64,000 bases of DNA from Dendrolimus kikuchii (taxonomy: Eukaryota; Arthropoda; Insecta; Lepidoptera; Lasiocampidae). Shown here one piece after another: positions 32,942 through 45,000 of this stretch. Position 1 is the stretch's first letter; every line of letters starts with the position of its first letter. A program made the position numbers and the translations under genes. The notes under the pieces are model-generated. The model saw only the letters and a program-made list of their open reading frames with translations. It made no database searches and was not told where the DNA came from. The stretch is taken from positions 4,125,001 through 4,189,000 of the forward strand of contig CM034415.1 in the NCBI GenBank assembly GCA_019925095.2. Direction: 5' to 3'.

Positions 32942-33199
32942 AGGGCGTTCCATTTGTAGCTCACAATGCCCAAAATGAAAATCAGTTAGCCGTTCCACAA
33001 GGCGACCGCGGTCGTTGTGGTCGTGGCGAAAACGTCATTAATGACGTCATCATTTTTGATCACACAACGCTCACAATGACCCATGTCAATAGGCGGGTCG
33101 AATAGCCGTTCCACTTGGGTTTACGATTGTAACGCGGGCAAGCAAGTGGAACGGGATAAATCGTGGTCGTTGTGAGTCCCTAATGGAACGTAGCCTAAG
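32942..33199 (+). mobile_element. MITE family H (copy 2)
   Basis: AGGGCGTTCCATTTGTAGCT at one end and CCTAATGGAACGTAGCCTA at the other. Centre GTCATTAATGACGTCATCAT. About 255 bp. Confidence 0.75.
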
Positions 33200-33261
33200 T
33201 AATGTAAGTTTCTACCAATGGTAAGGTAGAAGAACAAGCACAAGACATAAGGTCATAATCT

Positions 33262-33760
33262 TATTAGAGCCACCCGGTCCCCGACAAGCACCGCTTTACA
33301 CGGGTGGACGCCGCGTTGTCAACCAATGAGCGTCACGTGACCCACGCATTGCAGACTAGTTTAGCTATGGATAATCAATTGAAAGTTCAAGAACTTTGCT
33401 GTCCGGCTAATGGCTGGCTAAAAAACTAGCCGATGGCTGTTTGGCTAATAGCTAAATGAGTCTAACTGACAGCCAACAGCTGATGCCTAAGTCATAAACT
33501 TGTCAGTTTTCGGTTTTATTCAACAATCACTAAGCTGACGAATTGATGGACAACTTAGCCGTGGCTATTTTGTGAACAACCGTTATTCAGTCGGTTTTTA
33601 AAATAGCTGCCCATCACTATTAGTAATCTGTTAGCAACTGGTACTAGGTCTATACGTGTATCAATCCGAGCAACGAGTTGTCAGCGAGTGGTTCACTCGC
33701 TGGTCACGAGTAGACAGCTTACGACCAAGGCGGTCTGGTGCTGGTGGCTCTAATTATCTA
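33262..33760. mobile_element. TIR element K (copy 1)
   Basis: ATTAGAGCCACCCGGTC and GGTGCTGGTGGCTCTAAT are inverse ends. The interior holds GGCTAATGGCTGGCTA-type runs. A partial relative is at 38840-39040. Noncoding. Confidence 0.6.
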
Positions 33761-33965
33761 TAACCTAACCGCTTTAACCTCAAAAGAGACATGTCCGTTG
33801 TCTATGGACCGCTATGTACGATAAGAGGGCTCCAAAAATGATTCCATGTTTTTTTTAATAATTGATTGTTTTTCTCCAATAAATGGGGTTGGGGGTTTTT
33901 ATAATGATTTTCATTTAATTATAATTTATATATATATGGGTTAAACAAAGTGTCATTGAGTTAAC

Positions 33966-34400
33966 ACAACTGTATCACACTGCATCAACTGTACCATAAT
34001 GTGTGAACTGTATCGCAATGTATGAACTGTATCACAGTGCGTCAACTGTATTACAGTGACTTAAACGTATCATATTCAGGGCGTTCCGCTAGTAGCTCAC
34101 AACGCCCGAAATGCTCGGTTAGCTATTCCACAAGGCGACCGCGATCGTTGTGGTCATGGCAAAAACGTCACTAATGATGTCATCATTTTCGATCGCACAA
34201 CGCTCACAACGACTCATGTCAAGAGGTGGGTCGAATAGCCGTTCCACTTGGGTTTACGATTGTAACGCCGGCAAGCAAGTAGAACGGGATAAATCCCGAT
34301 CGTGAACGTGGTCGTTGCGAGTCCCTAGTGGAACGTGCCAGTGTGTCGACCGTATCACAGTCTGTCAACTCGATGACAGTTTGTTAAAGCGACTGCATAA
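33966..34400 (+). repeat. About 22-bp minisatellite split by MITE H
   Basis: Repeats of AACTGTATCACAGTGCGTC and variants from 33966 to about 34075, resuming at about 34342 (CGACCGTATCACAGTCTGTC) and fading by 34400. Confidence 0.72.
34076..34342 (+). mobile_element. MITE family H (copy 3)
   Basis: GGGCGTTCCGCTAGTAGCTC to GTCCCTAGTGGAACG. Inserted in the minisatellite. Confidence 0.75.
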
Positions 34401-34532
34401 CACAAACTGTGTTACCCATATCGGATATTTTGTTAATTATGGCTTTTGTGTATTGTAAATACATTCTTGGTGACTTTACTGAGCGATATCTAGTGGTACT
34501 ATCATTTACTGATAATTAATACTTATTTAAGT

Positions 34533-34732
34533 ACATACATACATACATACATAACTTCACGCCAGTTCCCTTGCGGGGTAGGCACGAACAACAGAGTGCC
34601 ATTTAGGCTTCTTCTTACACACCTCACTTGCCTCTTTGACATTCATAACTCTTGTCATGCAAGCTCGTCTGTTCTTAAGGCTCCTGACATCACCTTCTGC
34701 TACTACACGATCAATTTGATCATGGAAGGTGA
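34533..34732 (-). mobile_element. RTE-type LINE fragment (copy 4)
   Basis: (ACAT)n then ACTTCACGCCAGTTCCC to GATCATGGAAGGTG. 5'-truncated. Confidence 0.82.
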
Positions 34733-34739
34733 TTATGTA

Positions 34740-35435
34740 TTATTTTGTATTTAAGTAGTCTTTTAAAATAATTGTTTTGATTAAATGCATTAAAAAAAAA
34801 TTACATTTTAATGGAATTACCCATATACTATTAATTATTGTCTTTGCGCAAAAATATGGTATCGTTATTTATGCTAATTTCAGATAACGGTAAAAAATAA
34901 AATATCGTTATAAAACTTACCGTTATTTCTAGCCATTTTACCGGAAAAAAAATATTACGTTAAAACTATTTCTATCGGTAATTTTATCATTATAACTATG
35001 TTTTCTTATCATCGTCGCTCACATTCACTCGCAAAGATTGTCAAACAGCACTGTGTTAAGAGCGTGCGTAATATTTAGAGTTGTGTATGTCGATCGTTTC
35101 GGTGACATGCAGTCGTAATAAAGCCAATTGTTTAAAATGGCCACGTCACTTGAAATAGCGTAAAAATACATGGTATAACGTTATACATATAATAAAACTC
35201 TTTATTATTCAAATTAATAAATTTAAGGAATAAAAACGATGTGTTTCTCTGAAACAAAGTTTTATTTATGTTAGTACTTACAATTGGGTACCTAAACATA
35301 CGATAAATAACTAACATTATATACACTAGGCTTACCTGAAACAAAGAAACGACATTCAAAGTCCATTCACTTAAATTCTAATTGAAATAATAATTAAAAC
35401 TGTTATTTAAAACTAAACACTTAACAAAAACTATA
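34740..35435. other. AT-rich intergenic, no gene seen
   Basis: Several ACCGTTAT/TACCGGT-type short repeats (34840-34990), similar in style to those at 36110-36340. No coding signal. Confidence 0.4.
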
Positions 35436-35438
35436 TTT

Positions 35439-36015
35439 AATAAAACTACGTTTTAACGGTTTTAAGCGCGGTAATTTTATTTGATTTTGGTTTTTCCGAC
35501 GTTTCGGCCACTTTTCAGTGGCCGTGATCACGGAAGACAAAGATGTCAAGTGTCAACGAGTATTGTTAAAGTTTTATTTAGCCTACCGCCAGCTGCCAGA
35601 CCTCAAGACACTGTGAGCTCTTTCTGCGTACAACGGAACACAAACCAACTTGACTGATAATTACTTTTATTTTTCCTTCCACCCATTTTAATATTATATA
35701 AAATTATTAGAGCTAGGCATGTTTGCTGAAGAGTTTCTTGCGCCGCTTCTTCTCTTCAAGCCATAACATGTTGCGAAGCGGTAGTAAATTAGATTAGGCT
35801 CCCATAGATTAAATAATAACCATAAACAAAATTAAAAATTAAATAATTAAAATTAATAAGTTGGCGGTAGGCTAAATAAAACTTTAACAATACTCGTTGA
35901 CACTTGACATCTTTGTCTTCCGTGATCACGGCCACTGAAAAGTGGCCGAAACGTCGGAAAAACCAAAATCAAATAAAATTACCGCGCTTAAAACCGTTAA
36001 AACGTAGTTTTATTA
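35439..36015. mobile_element. Fold-back element G (copy 2), best preserved
   Basis: Roughly 150-bp inverted arms: 35439-35590 and 35862-36015. Shared text includes ACTACGTTTTAACGGTTTTA, GACGTTTCGGCCACTTTTCA and GTGATCACGGAAGACAAAGA with their inverses. The middle (about 270 bp) is unrelated and noncoding. Confidence 0.8.
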
Positions 36016-36455
36016 TGTATACAAGTCGCGAAAACTTAAGAAAATATTATGAAAAACTATATTTGTTTCCACCGTCTTTCGTAATTTTTAAGTGTGTGAC
36101 TTAGGTCGCGTTCCACTTAAATTGTGATATACTGTGTATTTAACGTTTATACATGCGTTCCTTTGGTAACATTTTCATTACATACATATGATTTTTAACG
36201 TTAAAATCATAAAAGTTACCAAGTGACGGTAAAAAATATACCGGTACGGTGGCAGTATTTTTTTTCGAGAATACCGGTAATTACCTATGTTTTTAAAGCT
36301 AATTGGTAACGTTTTCACACCCCGGTATTTACACAGCGATGTTTTGTATGAGTCAGATAAAATTTCATTAAATTATTGAACTAAATACGTGATATCGTAG
36401 TCCGCTTTGTGTAAAGGTTGAGTTTTAACAATATATATAACTCATATTTGCACAG

Positions 36456-36638
36456 GTTAAAGGGCCTAAAGGAGTCGTTTTCGCAGATACTCATGATGAA
36501 CATGACAAGTATCAACGTAAAGTGGAACTTTATGCATTATCCTACCAGTATATCTGGACACGTGTGTGTTAATTTCACTGAGCGATTCTCCAAAATCGAC
36601 CGCTTTAGGCCCTTAGTTCTGAGATCAACTACGAGTAG
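36456..36638 (+). CDS. Candidate internal exon, unknown protein
   Basis: Open between an acceptor (ATTTGCACAG, ending 36455) and a donor (GTGATT at 36639). It encodes about 60 residues including MMNMTSINVKWNFMHYPT and ERFSKIDRFRPLVLRS. I do not recognise it. It starts with one base of a codon and ends with two, and its phase does not join directly to the ORF at 39316; joining would need one more exon. It may be spurious or belong to another gene. MITEs flank it closely. Confidence 0.35.
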
Positions 36639-36680
36639 GTGATTTGTTTAGAATTTAGATTGAAGATATTATACTCTGAT

Positions 36681-36808
36681 TTTTAATTACCTGGACTAAA
36701 ATGACAGCTGCGATTGATTTTTTAATGAGCCTTACTAAAACACTGCTCCACGTTTGGTACATAAAAAAAGGAAGAACGCAGCTGTCATTTTAGTCCAGGT
36801 AATTAAAA
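36681..36808. mobile_element. Small MITE with perfect 32-bp inverted arms
   Basis: Arms 36681-36712 and 36777-36808 are perfect inverses (core ACCTGGACTAAAATGACAGC). Total 128 bp. Perfect arms suggest recent movement. Confidence 0.82.
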
Positions 36809-37401
36809 AGTAGACTATAGTTGCATATTCAAAATATTATGTTTTGATGAATTTTTATTTATTGATTAATTTTCAATGATCGTATCACTAGATGGCGTTG
36901 CAGTGGATAATCGAATTTTTAATTATAATTTTTAGAGTGAGCGTAAGTTTAGAACGGTACTGGCTGGATATATTTTATATTTAATGAATAAAATAAACTT
37001 ATTATATTTTTTGTTTCATTTCAACCTCAGACGAACAAAATAGATAGACCACAGAGTAGCTTGATATATTTTCGCGATTATTTATTATTAGTTAATTTTA
37101 TTTTATTAAATAAGCAAGATACATTTTAACACACAGTACACTCTTGACGTAAAACGACGTTAGAGCGCTGTCGGCGCATGTCATTTTGACTGACAATATA
37201 AAGAACTCTCCACAGATTTGAAAAAAATCGCGTGAAAATCGCCGATTAAAATTCAGTCTGCTAAATTTGCATTTTCTCTAAATCTGAAATTGGCAAATCA
37301 ATGCCAAAGGCATTGGAGCCATAATTTAAAAAAAAACTGACATACATTTCAATTTCATAAAATGTTGAGACAGTATTATTATGAGCCTACAGAAATGGAA
37401 T

Positions 37402-37728
37402 TCGCTATTTCGTCACGCATTACCACATTTTTTATGATACAAATTTATAGAATTAACATACGACAAATACGTATTACACAAAACTTAATGTTTTTTTAAA
37501 TGCATGTGTCACAAAAAAATCGCTATGATTATGATACAATTTTGTATATAAAAAGTAACTTTTGTGAAATAAACATTTTTTTATGTACGAAATCTTCTCT
37601 GAATCAAAATTATTTTATTGTGAAATATTCGTAACATTTCTTTACATTATGTGTAATACGAATTTGGAGTATGTAAATTTTATGAATTTATACTTTTTAA
37701 AATATGGTAATGCGTGAGTGAGATAGCG
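37402..37728. mobile_element. MITE with TCACGCATTACCA ends
   Basis: TCACGCATTACCA at 37413-37425 and its inverse TGGTAATGCGTGA at 37705-37717. Weaker pairing extends outward (CGCTAT) and inward for tens of bases. Noncoding. Confidence 0.7.
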
Positions 37729-38474
37729 GCATTTAGGTAGATACTTCACTGAGAAATATATATTATTTGAACCACGAAATAAAACCATACAGTTTACTTA
37801 TTGTTCGCCATATTTCTTAATTGATTTAAATGTATTATTTATGCATTTTTATTTTATATTAGCATTCGTCGCTTCTTCTCTATATAAGCTATAAGTGTGC
37901 GAAATTTCATACTCCTCCGTCCGCGTAATTTTCGTAAAAAGGGGTACAAAGTTTTTGCTTCACGTATTAATATATAGATTAATAATTCTTATATATTTGG
38001 TATTAATATTACATCAGTATTACAAAATTAAATTAATTAAGAATAAATAATAATAATAACCTACGCAATAATAAATCCTACGGAACCCGGAATTTTGGCA
38101 AGATCAATACCAAGTACGTTGAAGTCATTATTCGCAAAAATAGAATGGAATAGAACCCTAAATTACATTTATTATTCTTTAATTTAACGTCATGCATATG
38201 AATTAAGTTTTATACAATTTTATGACTAACACAATTGATTTTACTTATTTGTTTTTTCGTCAAGAAATTAAATCCATACAACTCTGTTAAAATATAAATA
38301 ATTATGTCACTTATACTATTGATTGGATTTTCTACGACTTTAGGTAATTATTTAAAACTAGAATTATTGTATATTATAATGATAACCCAAAAATTTATAC
38401 CTAATCATTCTGTAAGAAAACCTTTCTAAAAAACTCCAGTGAACCATTTTTACATGACTCACACAGGTGATTAC
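37729..38474. other. AT-rich stretch, no gene seen
   Basis: No ORF, repeat end or RNA signature that I can support. Confidence 0.4.
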
Positions 38475-38710
38475 ATTTTTTATTTTTTATTAAATGAGTT
38501 CAGCAGACAGGCAGACGGCCCACTAGATAGAAAGCGGATACCATCGCCTATGGGCATTTGCAACATTAAAGGTGCTACAAATTCGCTGCTGCTCTCTTAA
38601 GGGAGACTGGAATCTGGTTACTAATGGAACACAACTCAAGGTTGTTATGGCGGCATTCTCTAGACCAGGGGTGGTAGCCATCCAGTCGGGCAAATGCCAT
38701 ACCACTTGGT
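38475..38710 (-). mobile_element. Retroposon family A (copy 8)
   Basis: T-rich run (poly(A) on the other strand), GAGTTCAGCAGACAGGCAGA to ATGCCATACCACTTGG. Sense strand is minus. Confidence 0.72.
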
Positions 38711-38839
38711 GAAATTATTCTCTGAGGCAAATAACTAAAAATATTTTTCTGAACTGTTTGATGTTAATAAACTCTCTCGCAATTTTTGCAGAGCGCTAAA
38801 GAGCGCTCTTCAACGGTGTAAACAGATTTAGGGTCCTAG

Positions 38840-39040
38840 CTTATTACAGCCATCCGGTATCCGATTTGCCCCACTTTCCATGGGTGAACGCCCCGTTTGC
38901 AACATTCACAACGCATTGTCATTAGTAATAGGGCTACATGCGAAGCACACCGAGCAGCGAGTGGTTCACATGCCGTCCACGTGTTGCGACTAGGGAGATC
39001 CGGTGCTGACCGTATACCGAGTCGAAATTGAAATTGACAA
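38840..39040. repeat. TIR element K, partial relative
   Basis: TTACAGCCATCCGGTATCCG and CGAGCAGCGAGTGGTTCAC parallel text in 33262-33760. Degraded. Confidence 0.5.
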
Positions 39041-39245
39041 CGCACCAGTTCTCTTATATCCGGTTTCTGTATCTTAACAACCGTTTGTTTGCCTGACTAT
39101 CGGTTAAAATTTGACATAAGCTATACTATATATACGTCTTATGTCAACATTAAACCATCAACCTGGACTGTTTGCTAACTATAAAAAAAACATAATTAAA
39201 AAAAGTTCGACATATTTGGTCTAATAATTTTGTACATCAAATCAA

Positions 39246-39701
39246 ATGTTTTTAATTGCCAAAATAGCTACGGTATCCAGTATGGCGAACAAACAATTCT
39301 ATTTGTATTTTTCAGTGTTGCCAGCATCAACAAAGTTTCTACCGCCAGTTGAATATAGGCATCCCTTGCCGATTCGCAGCTACCTAAATCCGCCTCTAAT
39401 GATGAAAGAAAAGAATCAATACATCGTTTCCAGAGAAAATACGAAAATGCGAAAATCTCAATCAGATGAACTATCTATATACTTATTCAAAAAACCGAGT
39501 CAAATCTCGACGGTGTTGCCAGTTCATAAAATTTTCGACAAAAACGGGATGGTGTATTTGTCAAAGCCTAAAAAGCGAGATTGGGGGTTTAAGGAAGTTC
39601 TGGATGAAGTTATGAGTTTAAAACAAAGCGGGTTCAGAAGAAGTGCTTTCCGAGATACAACTTCGAATATTATTTTCAATTTCGATGAGCTAGTGTTTTA
39701 A
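39246..39701 (+). CDS. Unknown 151-residue ORF or terminal exon
   Basis: ATG at 39246 opens 151 codons. A good splice acceptor (TTTGTATTTTTCAG, ending 39315) lies inside, so the real coding part may begin at 39316 as a last exon: LPASTKFLPPVEYRHPLPIR onward. The product is basic with a KKPSQISTVLPVHKIFDK segment and ends in FNFDELVF. No domain, signal peptide in the exon version, or membrane segment is recognised. Two AATAAA hexamers follow within about 60 bp of the stop, which supports a real 3' end. An upstream partner may be the exon at 36456, but phases do not match directly. Confidence 0.55.
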   Translation: MFLIAKIATVSSMANKQFYLYFSVLPASTKFLPPVEYRHPLPIRSYLNPPLMMKEKNQYIVSRENTKMRKSQSDELSIYLFKKPSQISTVLPVHKIFDKNGMVYLSKPKKRDWGFKEVLDEVMSLKQSGFRRSAFRDTTSNIIFNFDELVF

Positions 39702-39719
39702 ATTTTAACCAATCAATAA

Positions 39720-39758
39720 CAATAAAAAATATAGGTTCTCTGTGATTTCAAAATAAAT
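39720..39758 (+). terminator. Poly(A) signals of the unknown gene
   Basis: AATAAA within ATAACAATAAAAAATATAGG and again in CAAAATAAATGAAAGC, shortly after the stop at 39701. Confidence 0.5.
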
Positions 39759-40093
39759 GAAAGCTACATAGCCGTAACACCGTATAAAAATAAGAATTTA
39801 TGCGATATTTAGTTTTATTTAATAGTGACAAAAACTTACTATTTTCTAAGGTGATGTTTCATCTGCGATAGTGTTATAGATGTATATAGGCCGTTTCATG
39901 CAGATATTGCGATGGGTTTAATGCGTTATTTGAGTTGCGAAATTTTTAATTATGTTAAATATTGACAGATAACCAATGTATAACTCTTGTGGCCATGCGT
40001 TAACGACGTTATTTTTTAAGGCTTTAAATAGAACGCATTCGGCCACAGTCTAAATCTTTAACACGAAAGCAGATGAAGCCCCAGCATGATTTT

Positions 40094-40296
40094 ATCTTTA
40101 TATATATAATTCTTCTGTACGTGTGTTGACAGTGAACTCCTCCTAAACGGCTGGACCGATTTGAATGAATTTTTTGTGCGTGTTCAAGTGGATTCGAGGA
40201 TGGTTTAGATTCACAATTGGACCCGGTAGATGGCGCTGCAATCGGGTTCTAAATTTTATTTCTTTAGGGCAGAACAACGTCTGCCGGGACAGCTAG
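40094..40296 (+). mobile_element. Helitron-like element
   Basis: From TCTTTATATATATAATTCT to CTGCCGGGACAGCTAGT, related to 32350-32552. A second fragment with (GT)n/(AC)n runs follows to about 40500. Confidence 0.6.
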
Positions 40297-40764
40297 TCTA
40301 TCTATATGTATGTGTTTGTGGGATGTAGGGTTTGTAGGATGTGTGTGTGTGTATAAACATACACACACACATCCTCCTAATCCCGTGGACCGATTTAGAT
40401 TTATTTTTTGTGTGTTTGAGTGGATCCCCGGATGGATGGTTTAAATTTTTAGATTCACAATTGGACAAAAATAGACGACATATTCTCTAGGGCATCAGTA
40501 ACATTCCACCGGGTCTCTTGCCATACGATACTTAATTATAAATAATCGTTTTCAGAATTTTTAACTGTTTATAAGTCTTCAATTGATTCCGAAACAAATC
40601 AACCAATTTCGATGAAAATTTACCTTTTTTTCGTGCATGTTTCACTTCGATCTTTCGATCTCTTGGAGAGTTCAGAAGATTCCGATTAGCAACGTAAAAG
40701 TTTACGAGCATGGATATAATAATAATGGTCAGACAAACACACATATATTATTAAAGTATATCCG

Positions 40765-40920
40765 TAAATTAAGCAAGTTACGCTTGTGTTAGGGTAGTAT
40801 AGAACGGACGGCTCTGGGGCCGATCCCCAAACTCCCAGACCTTAGTAAAAAAACGGGAAGGTCATATACAAATCGAACCCGGGGCTTTTGCGTTCCAGTG
40901 ACCTCGGCCAGCATAGGTTT
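40765..40920 (-). mobile_element. Diverged tRNA-derived SINE (minus)
   Basis: TTAAGCAAGTTACGCTTGTG, ACGGCTCTGGGGCCGATCC and AAATCGAACCCGG (inverse B box) in SINE order. Diverged. Confidence 0.55.
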
Positions 40921-41289
40921 CACGCTAAAACTCAACAGATGATGAAACTTTACGTGAGTTCGTCTACTCTTGACTTGAAATTCCCGCGGGATTCCCAGGC
41001 TAAAAAATATCACATATTTTATTACATTAAAGTTGATATCGATCAGTAAGAAAATCATATTGGAATTCGATTTTTTTGTTTAATCTGGCCATTTAAAATC
41101 ATTCCCAGAAATAATCCCGGGATAAAAAGTAGCGCAGATTTTAAGTCTAAGAATTTGCTATCAAATAGCAAAAACCGCATCGAAATCGGCCTAGTAGTTT
41201 TTATGATGAGTGAGAGCTCCAATGGCCACTTCCCCCCACCACTGTTCCACTCCTCCTATCTGACCTCTCTCTTCCATCCCCTCTACAGC

Positions 41290-41405
41290 ATCCTACAGGC
41301 TGGCAAAGCGTTGGCTGCTCCCTTGATGTTGCAAACATGTATGGGTGATGGTAACCGCCTGCCAGTATGCGGGCCGTCTGCTTGCAACTTCGCAATAAAA
41401 AAAAA
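41290..41405 (+). repeat. Diverged family A relative (copy 9)
   Basis: GTTGCAAACATGTATGGGTG, ATGGTAACCGCCTGCCAG and CGCAATAAAAAAAAATAAC follow the family A 3' end at lower identity. Confidence 0.55.
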
Positions 41406-41758
41406 TAACGATATGAATCAACCAAGTAGAGATGCCGCAGCTATGAGTCCTGTCATTATGTCCAGTAGTGCTCAAAGCGACCGAGGTAAATAACACGCGT
41501 CATCGCTGGGTACGCGACCCGAAGGCGGGCAAACATTGTTGACGGTTATGTCCGTATTGCAAATTATTAGGACAAACACAGAATAAGTGTGTACTATCAA
41601 TAGTAAACAGTAGTTATATAGTATGAATGAAAGAATAATTTATTGCTAAAATGCATGTATACAAGATGTTACAATATGCGTTGTTTCAATACATTTTGCC
41701 TTATTAGGCGTGCACTGTCCGAATACATGTCAGAATATTAAAGCTAAATTACATTATT

Positions 41759-41833
41759 AAAACACACGCAAGTTGGTTGAACACTGATTTATTTGAGACT
41801 ACCCACTTATGTACATACATATTTTATACTACA
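41759..41833 (-). repeat. Gypsy 3' LTR
   Basis: Preceded (minus sense) by the polypurine tract AAAAAGGAAAAGA. Ends in GTGTGTTTTA rather than the expected TTTCACTACA, so the last about 7 bases are missing or changed. Confidence 0.82.
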
Positions 41834-42019
41834 TCTTTTCCTTTTTACAAAAAATGAGAAAAAAAAATACAACCCAATACTAATTAAACTAAAACATAAG
41901 AAAGATTAACCTAATAAATAAGCAACTAAATACACAACAATATAATTCACAATATTTTCTAGATTAGTATAGTACACATATTTTCTTATTAATATAATGA
42001 ACAAACAAATGAATAGAAT

Positions 42020-45000
42020 TTAATGATCTCTAGACATTTGTCCTAATCTCGCTTTTGACCTTGTTACGGGAATTAATTTCGGGGACGGGGAGGATAAGTA
42101 ACTAGACGAGTCCGTAGTGTTATTGGGGCTGTAGTCATCAGCGATGCTGTGAAACGAAGAGTTTAAATCCTCGATTTCACCTTCTAACGCGGACGATGCA
42201 GACCGCACAACGCGACTCGCTTGCGGTGACGAGCCCGTTGTATCCAGTGATTTTTTTCTACGCCTAGGCACAGCTGGAGTTTTCACCGGCTTTTGTGTCT
42301 TTTTGTCACCCATATACACCTTAGTCTCCGGAGCCCCAGGCGCTCGAACTACTAAGTGACTGCGAGTTCGTCGATACCTATTTCCGCTCTCATCTTCTAC
42401 GATGTACGACCTGGGCTGTGTTGCCCGTGCAACCACTGAAACCGGTTTTCTAGTTCCATTATTTATCATTGTTGCTTTATCACCTAAGGACAAACGTTCA
42501 AGTGACTTTGCCGACCGATCATAGTATTTTTTAATCGTTAACCGGTTGTTTAATAACGCTTGATAGTTTTGATCATTATTTACTTTTTCCCCCAGGAGCT
42601 TCGCACTGACCGGTAATTTTGTATTTAGGCGTCTACCCATCAGAATTTGTGCCGGAGAATCTAGGCCGTTGCGTGGTGTAGCCCTAAAATTTAGCAATGA
42701 TAAATAAAAGTCTTCTCCCGAGTCCACACTCTTTTTCAACAAATTTTTTATCGTCTGAACAGTTCTTTCGCTTTTCCCGTTCGATTGTGGGTAATGTGGA
42801 GATGATGTCTCATGTCGTATTTCCCAGTCATACATAAACTTCTTAAACTCCTGAGAGCTATAGGCTGGCCCATTGTCCGTCACTAATTCTGCCGGTATTC
42901 CATGGCGCGAAAATTGTTCTTTCATAAAATTAATTATGTTTCTTGATGTTACATTTACTAATTGTCCGACTTCTACATAATTGGAAAAATAGTCCACTAA
43001 AACGACGTAACTTTTCTTTTTGTACTCAAAAGTGTCCGACGCTAATTTATGCCAAGGCAGAGCTGGAACGGTATGTTGTAGTAGCGGCTGACGACGTGCA
43101 GGGGGTGCGTGCAGCGCGCAAGCCGTGCAGCGCCGCACGGTGCGCTCCACATCTTCGGATAGCCCTGGCCAGAACATTACCTCACGCGCTCGCCTTTTAC
43201 ATCGTTCTATGCCTAAATGCCCCTCATGCACACGTGACAACATTTCCGCGCGTAATGCAGATGGAATAAAGACACGATCCCCTTTGAAAATGATTCCCGC
43301 TAAGTAATTAAGCTGTTCGCGATATGGCCAGAATACTTTGATGTTTTCATTCACATCACGCCTATTTCTAGGCCAACCTTTCAATACATAATTTAACAAC
43401 AATGTGCATTCTCTGTCCTTCTTTACTTCATTTTGTATTTTTTCTAATTTTTGAGGACTAAACGGTACGTTTTGTAACATAAAACACGTTTGTGTCTCGA
43501 CCTCTGCTGAAACGCCGTCCTGCATTAGCTCTTTCAAGGGAGCTCTCGATAGAGTGTCCGCAATGTACATGTATTTCCCAGGCGTATAAATCACTTTAAA
43601 CTCATATCCTTGCACTCTCATCATCATTCTCTGTAAACGAGCTGGAACTGAAACTAGCGGCTTGCTAAAGAGTGCTTCTAAAGGTTTGTGATCTGAGTGA
43701 ATTGTAACATCAGACCGCCCATAAATGTATTGCCTAAACCGCTCAACCGCAAACACAATAGCAAGCATTTCTTTTTCTATTTGAGCATACCTAGTTTGTG
43801 CCTCCGTGAGTGTGAGTGAGGCAAACTCCACCGGACGGCCTGCCTGCAACAATACAGCACCCAACGCCACGCTCGACGCGTCCACTGACAGCACTATGGG
43901 CGTGCGCTCACAGTACAGCGCTAATACAGGTGCCGTAGCCAGCTTCCTCTTTAGCTTGTCTACAGCATCAGAATGTTGTTGCTCCCATAACCACGCAGAT
44001 TCCTTTTTCAATAAGGTCCTTAAACAGTTCACACATTCTGAGTAACCGTGTATAAATTTTGCCAGATAGTTCACCATACCTAGAAATCTTTCTAAGGCCT
44101 TCCTATCACATGGGTAAGGGATGTCCATTATTGCCTTGACCTTTCTGTCATCTACCCCCATGCCGTTAGCATTAAACTTATGACCCAAGTACGTAATTTC
44201 ATGTACACCAAATTGACACTTGTCACGATTGAACTTTATGCCGATCTCCCTAGCACGTTGTAAAAGATCTTTTAATCGACGGTCATGTTCTTGCCTAGTA
44301 CTTCCCCAAACTATGACGTCATCCGCGAATGATTCGACCCCCTCTAAATCTTCTAAATGCTGTCGTAGTTTCGCGTGAAAGACTTCAGGCGCACAATTAA
44401 TCCCATAAGGTAAACGTAAAAATTGATACCGACCAAAAGGTGTACTAAACGTGCAAAGATCAGCACTGTCGTCGTCAATTTCCACCATCCAAAAGCCGCA
44501 GCGCGCGTCGAGCACGCTGTAGACGGTGGCTCCGTGCAGACGCGCCGCCATCTCCGGCACGGTCGGCAGCGAGTATTGCGCGCGTCGCACCGCCCGGTTA
44601 AGCGGTCTGGGATCCAAACAAACACGAATACTACCATCTTTTTTCGGTATTAAAACTATTGCATTCACCCAGTCAGTTGGGTGTGTCACTCTTCTGACCA
44701 CACCTAGCCCCTCCATTCTACGCAACTCGTCTAATAACTTGTCCTTAAGTCCCAATGGAATTTTTCGCGCAGGACATATAACCGGCTGTACATTTTTATC
44801 CACCACAATACTATATTTGCCCGGCAATTTCCCTAAACCATGAAACAAATCAGAATACTCTTCAATATTTATTGTATTTACATGATTAATTAAACCTAAA
44901 GTAATGCAGCCATCCAAACCGAGCACATTCTGACAATTTAAATCTGCAACAACGAATGAAAGTAAATAGAGATTATTGTTGTAAACAATAGACAGCTTAT

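Noticed and set aside
38788..38830. Linking exon between 36456 and 39316
   Set aside because: The acceptor is fair but no donor gives the needed phase, and the frame soon meets TAG.
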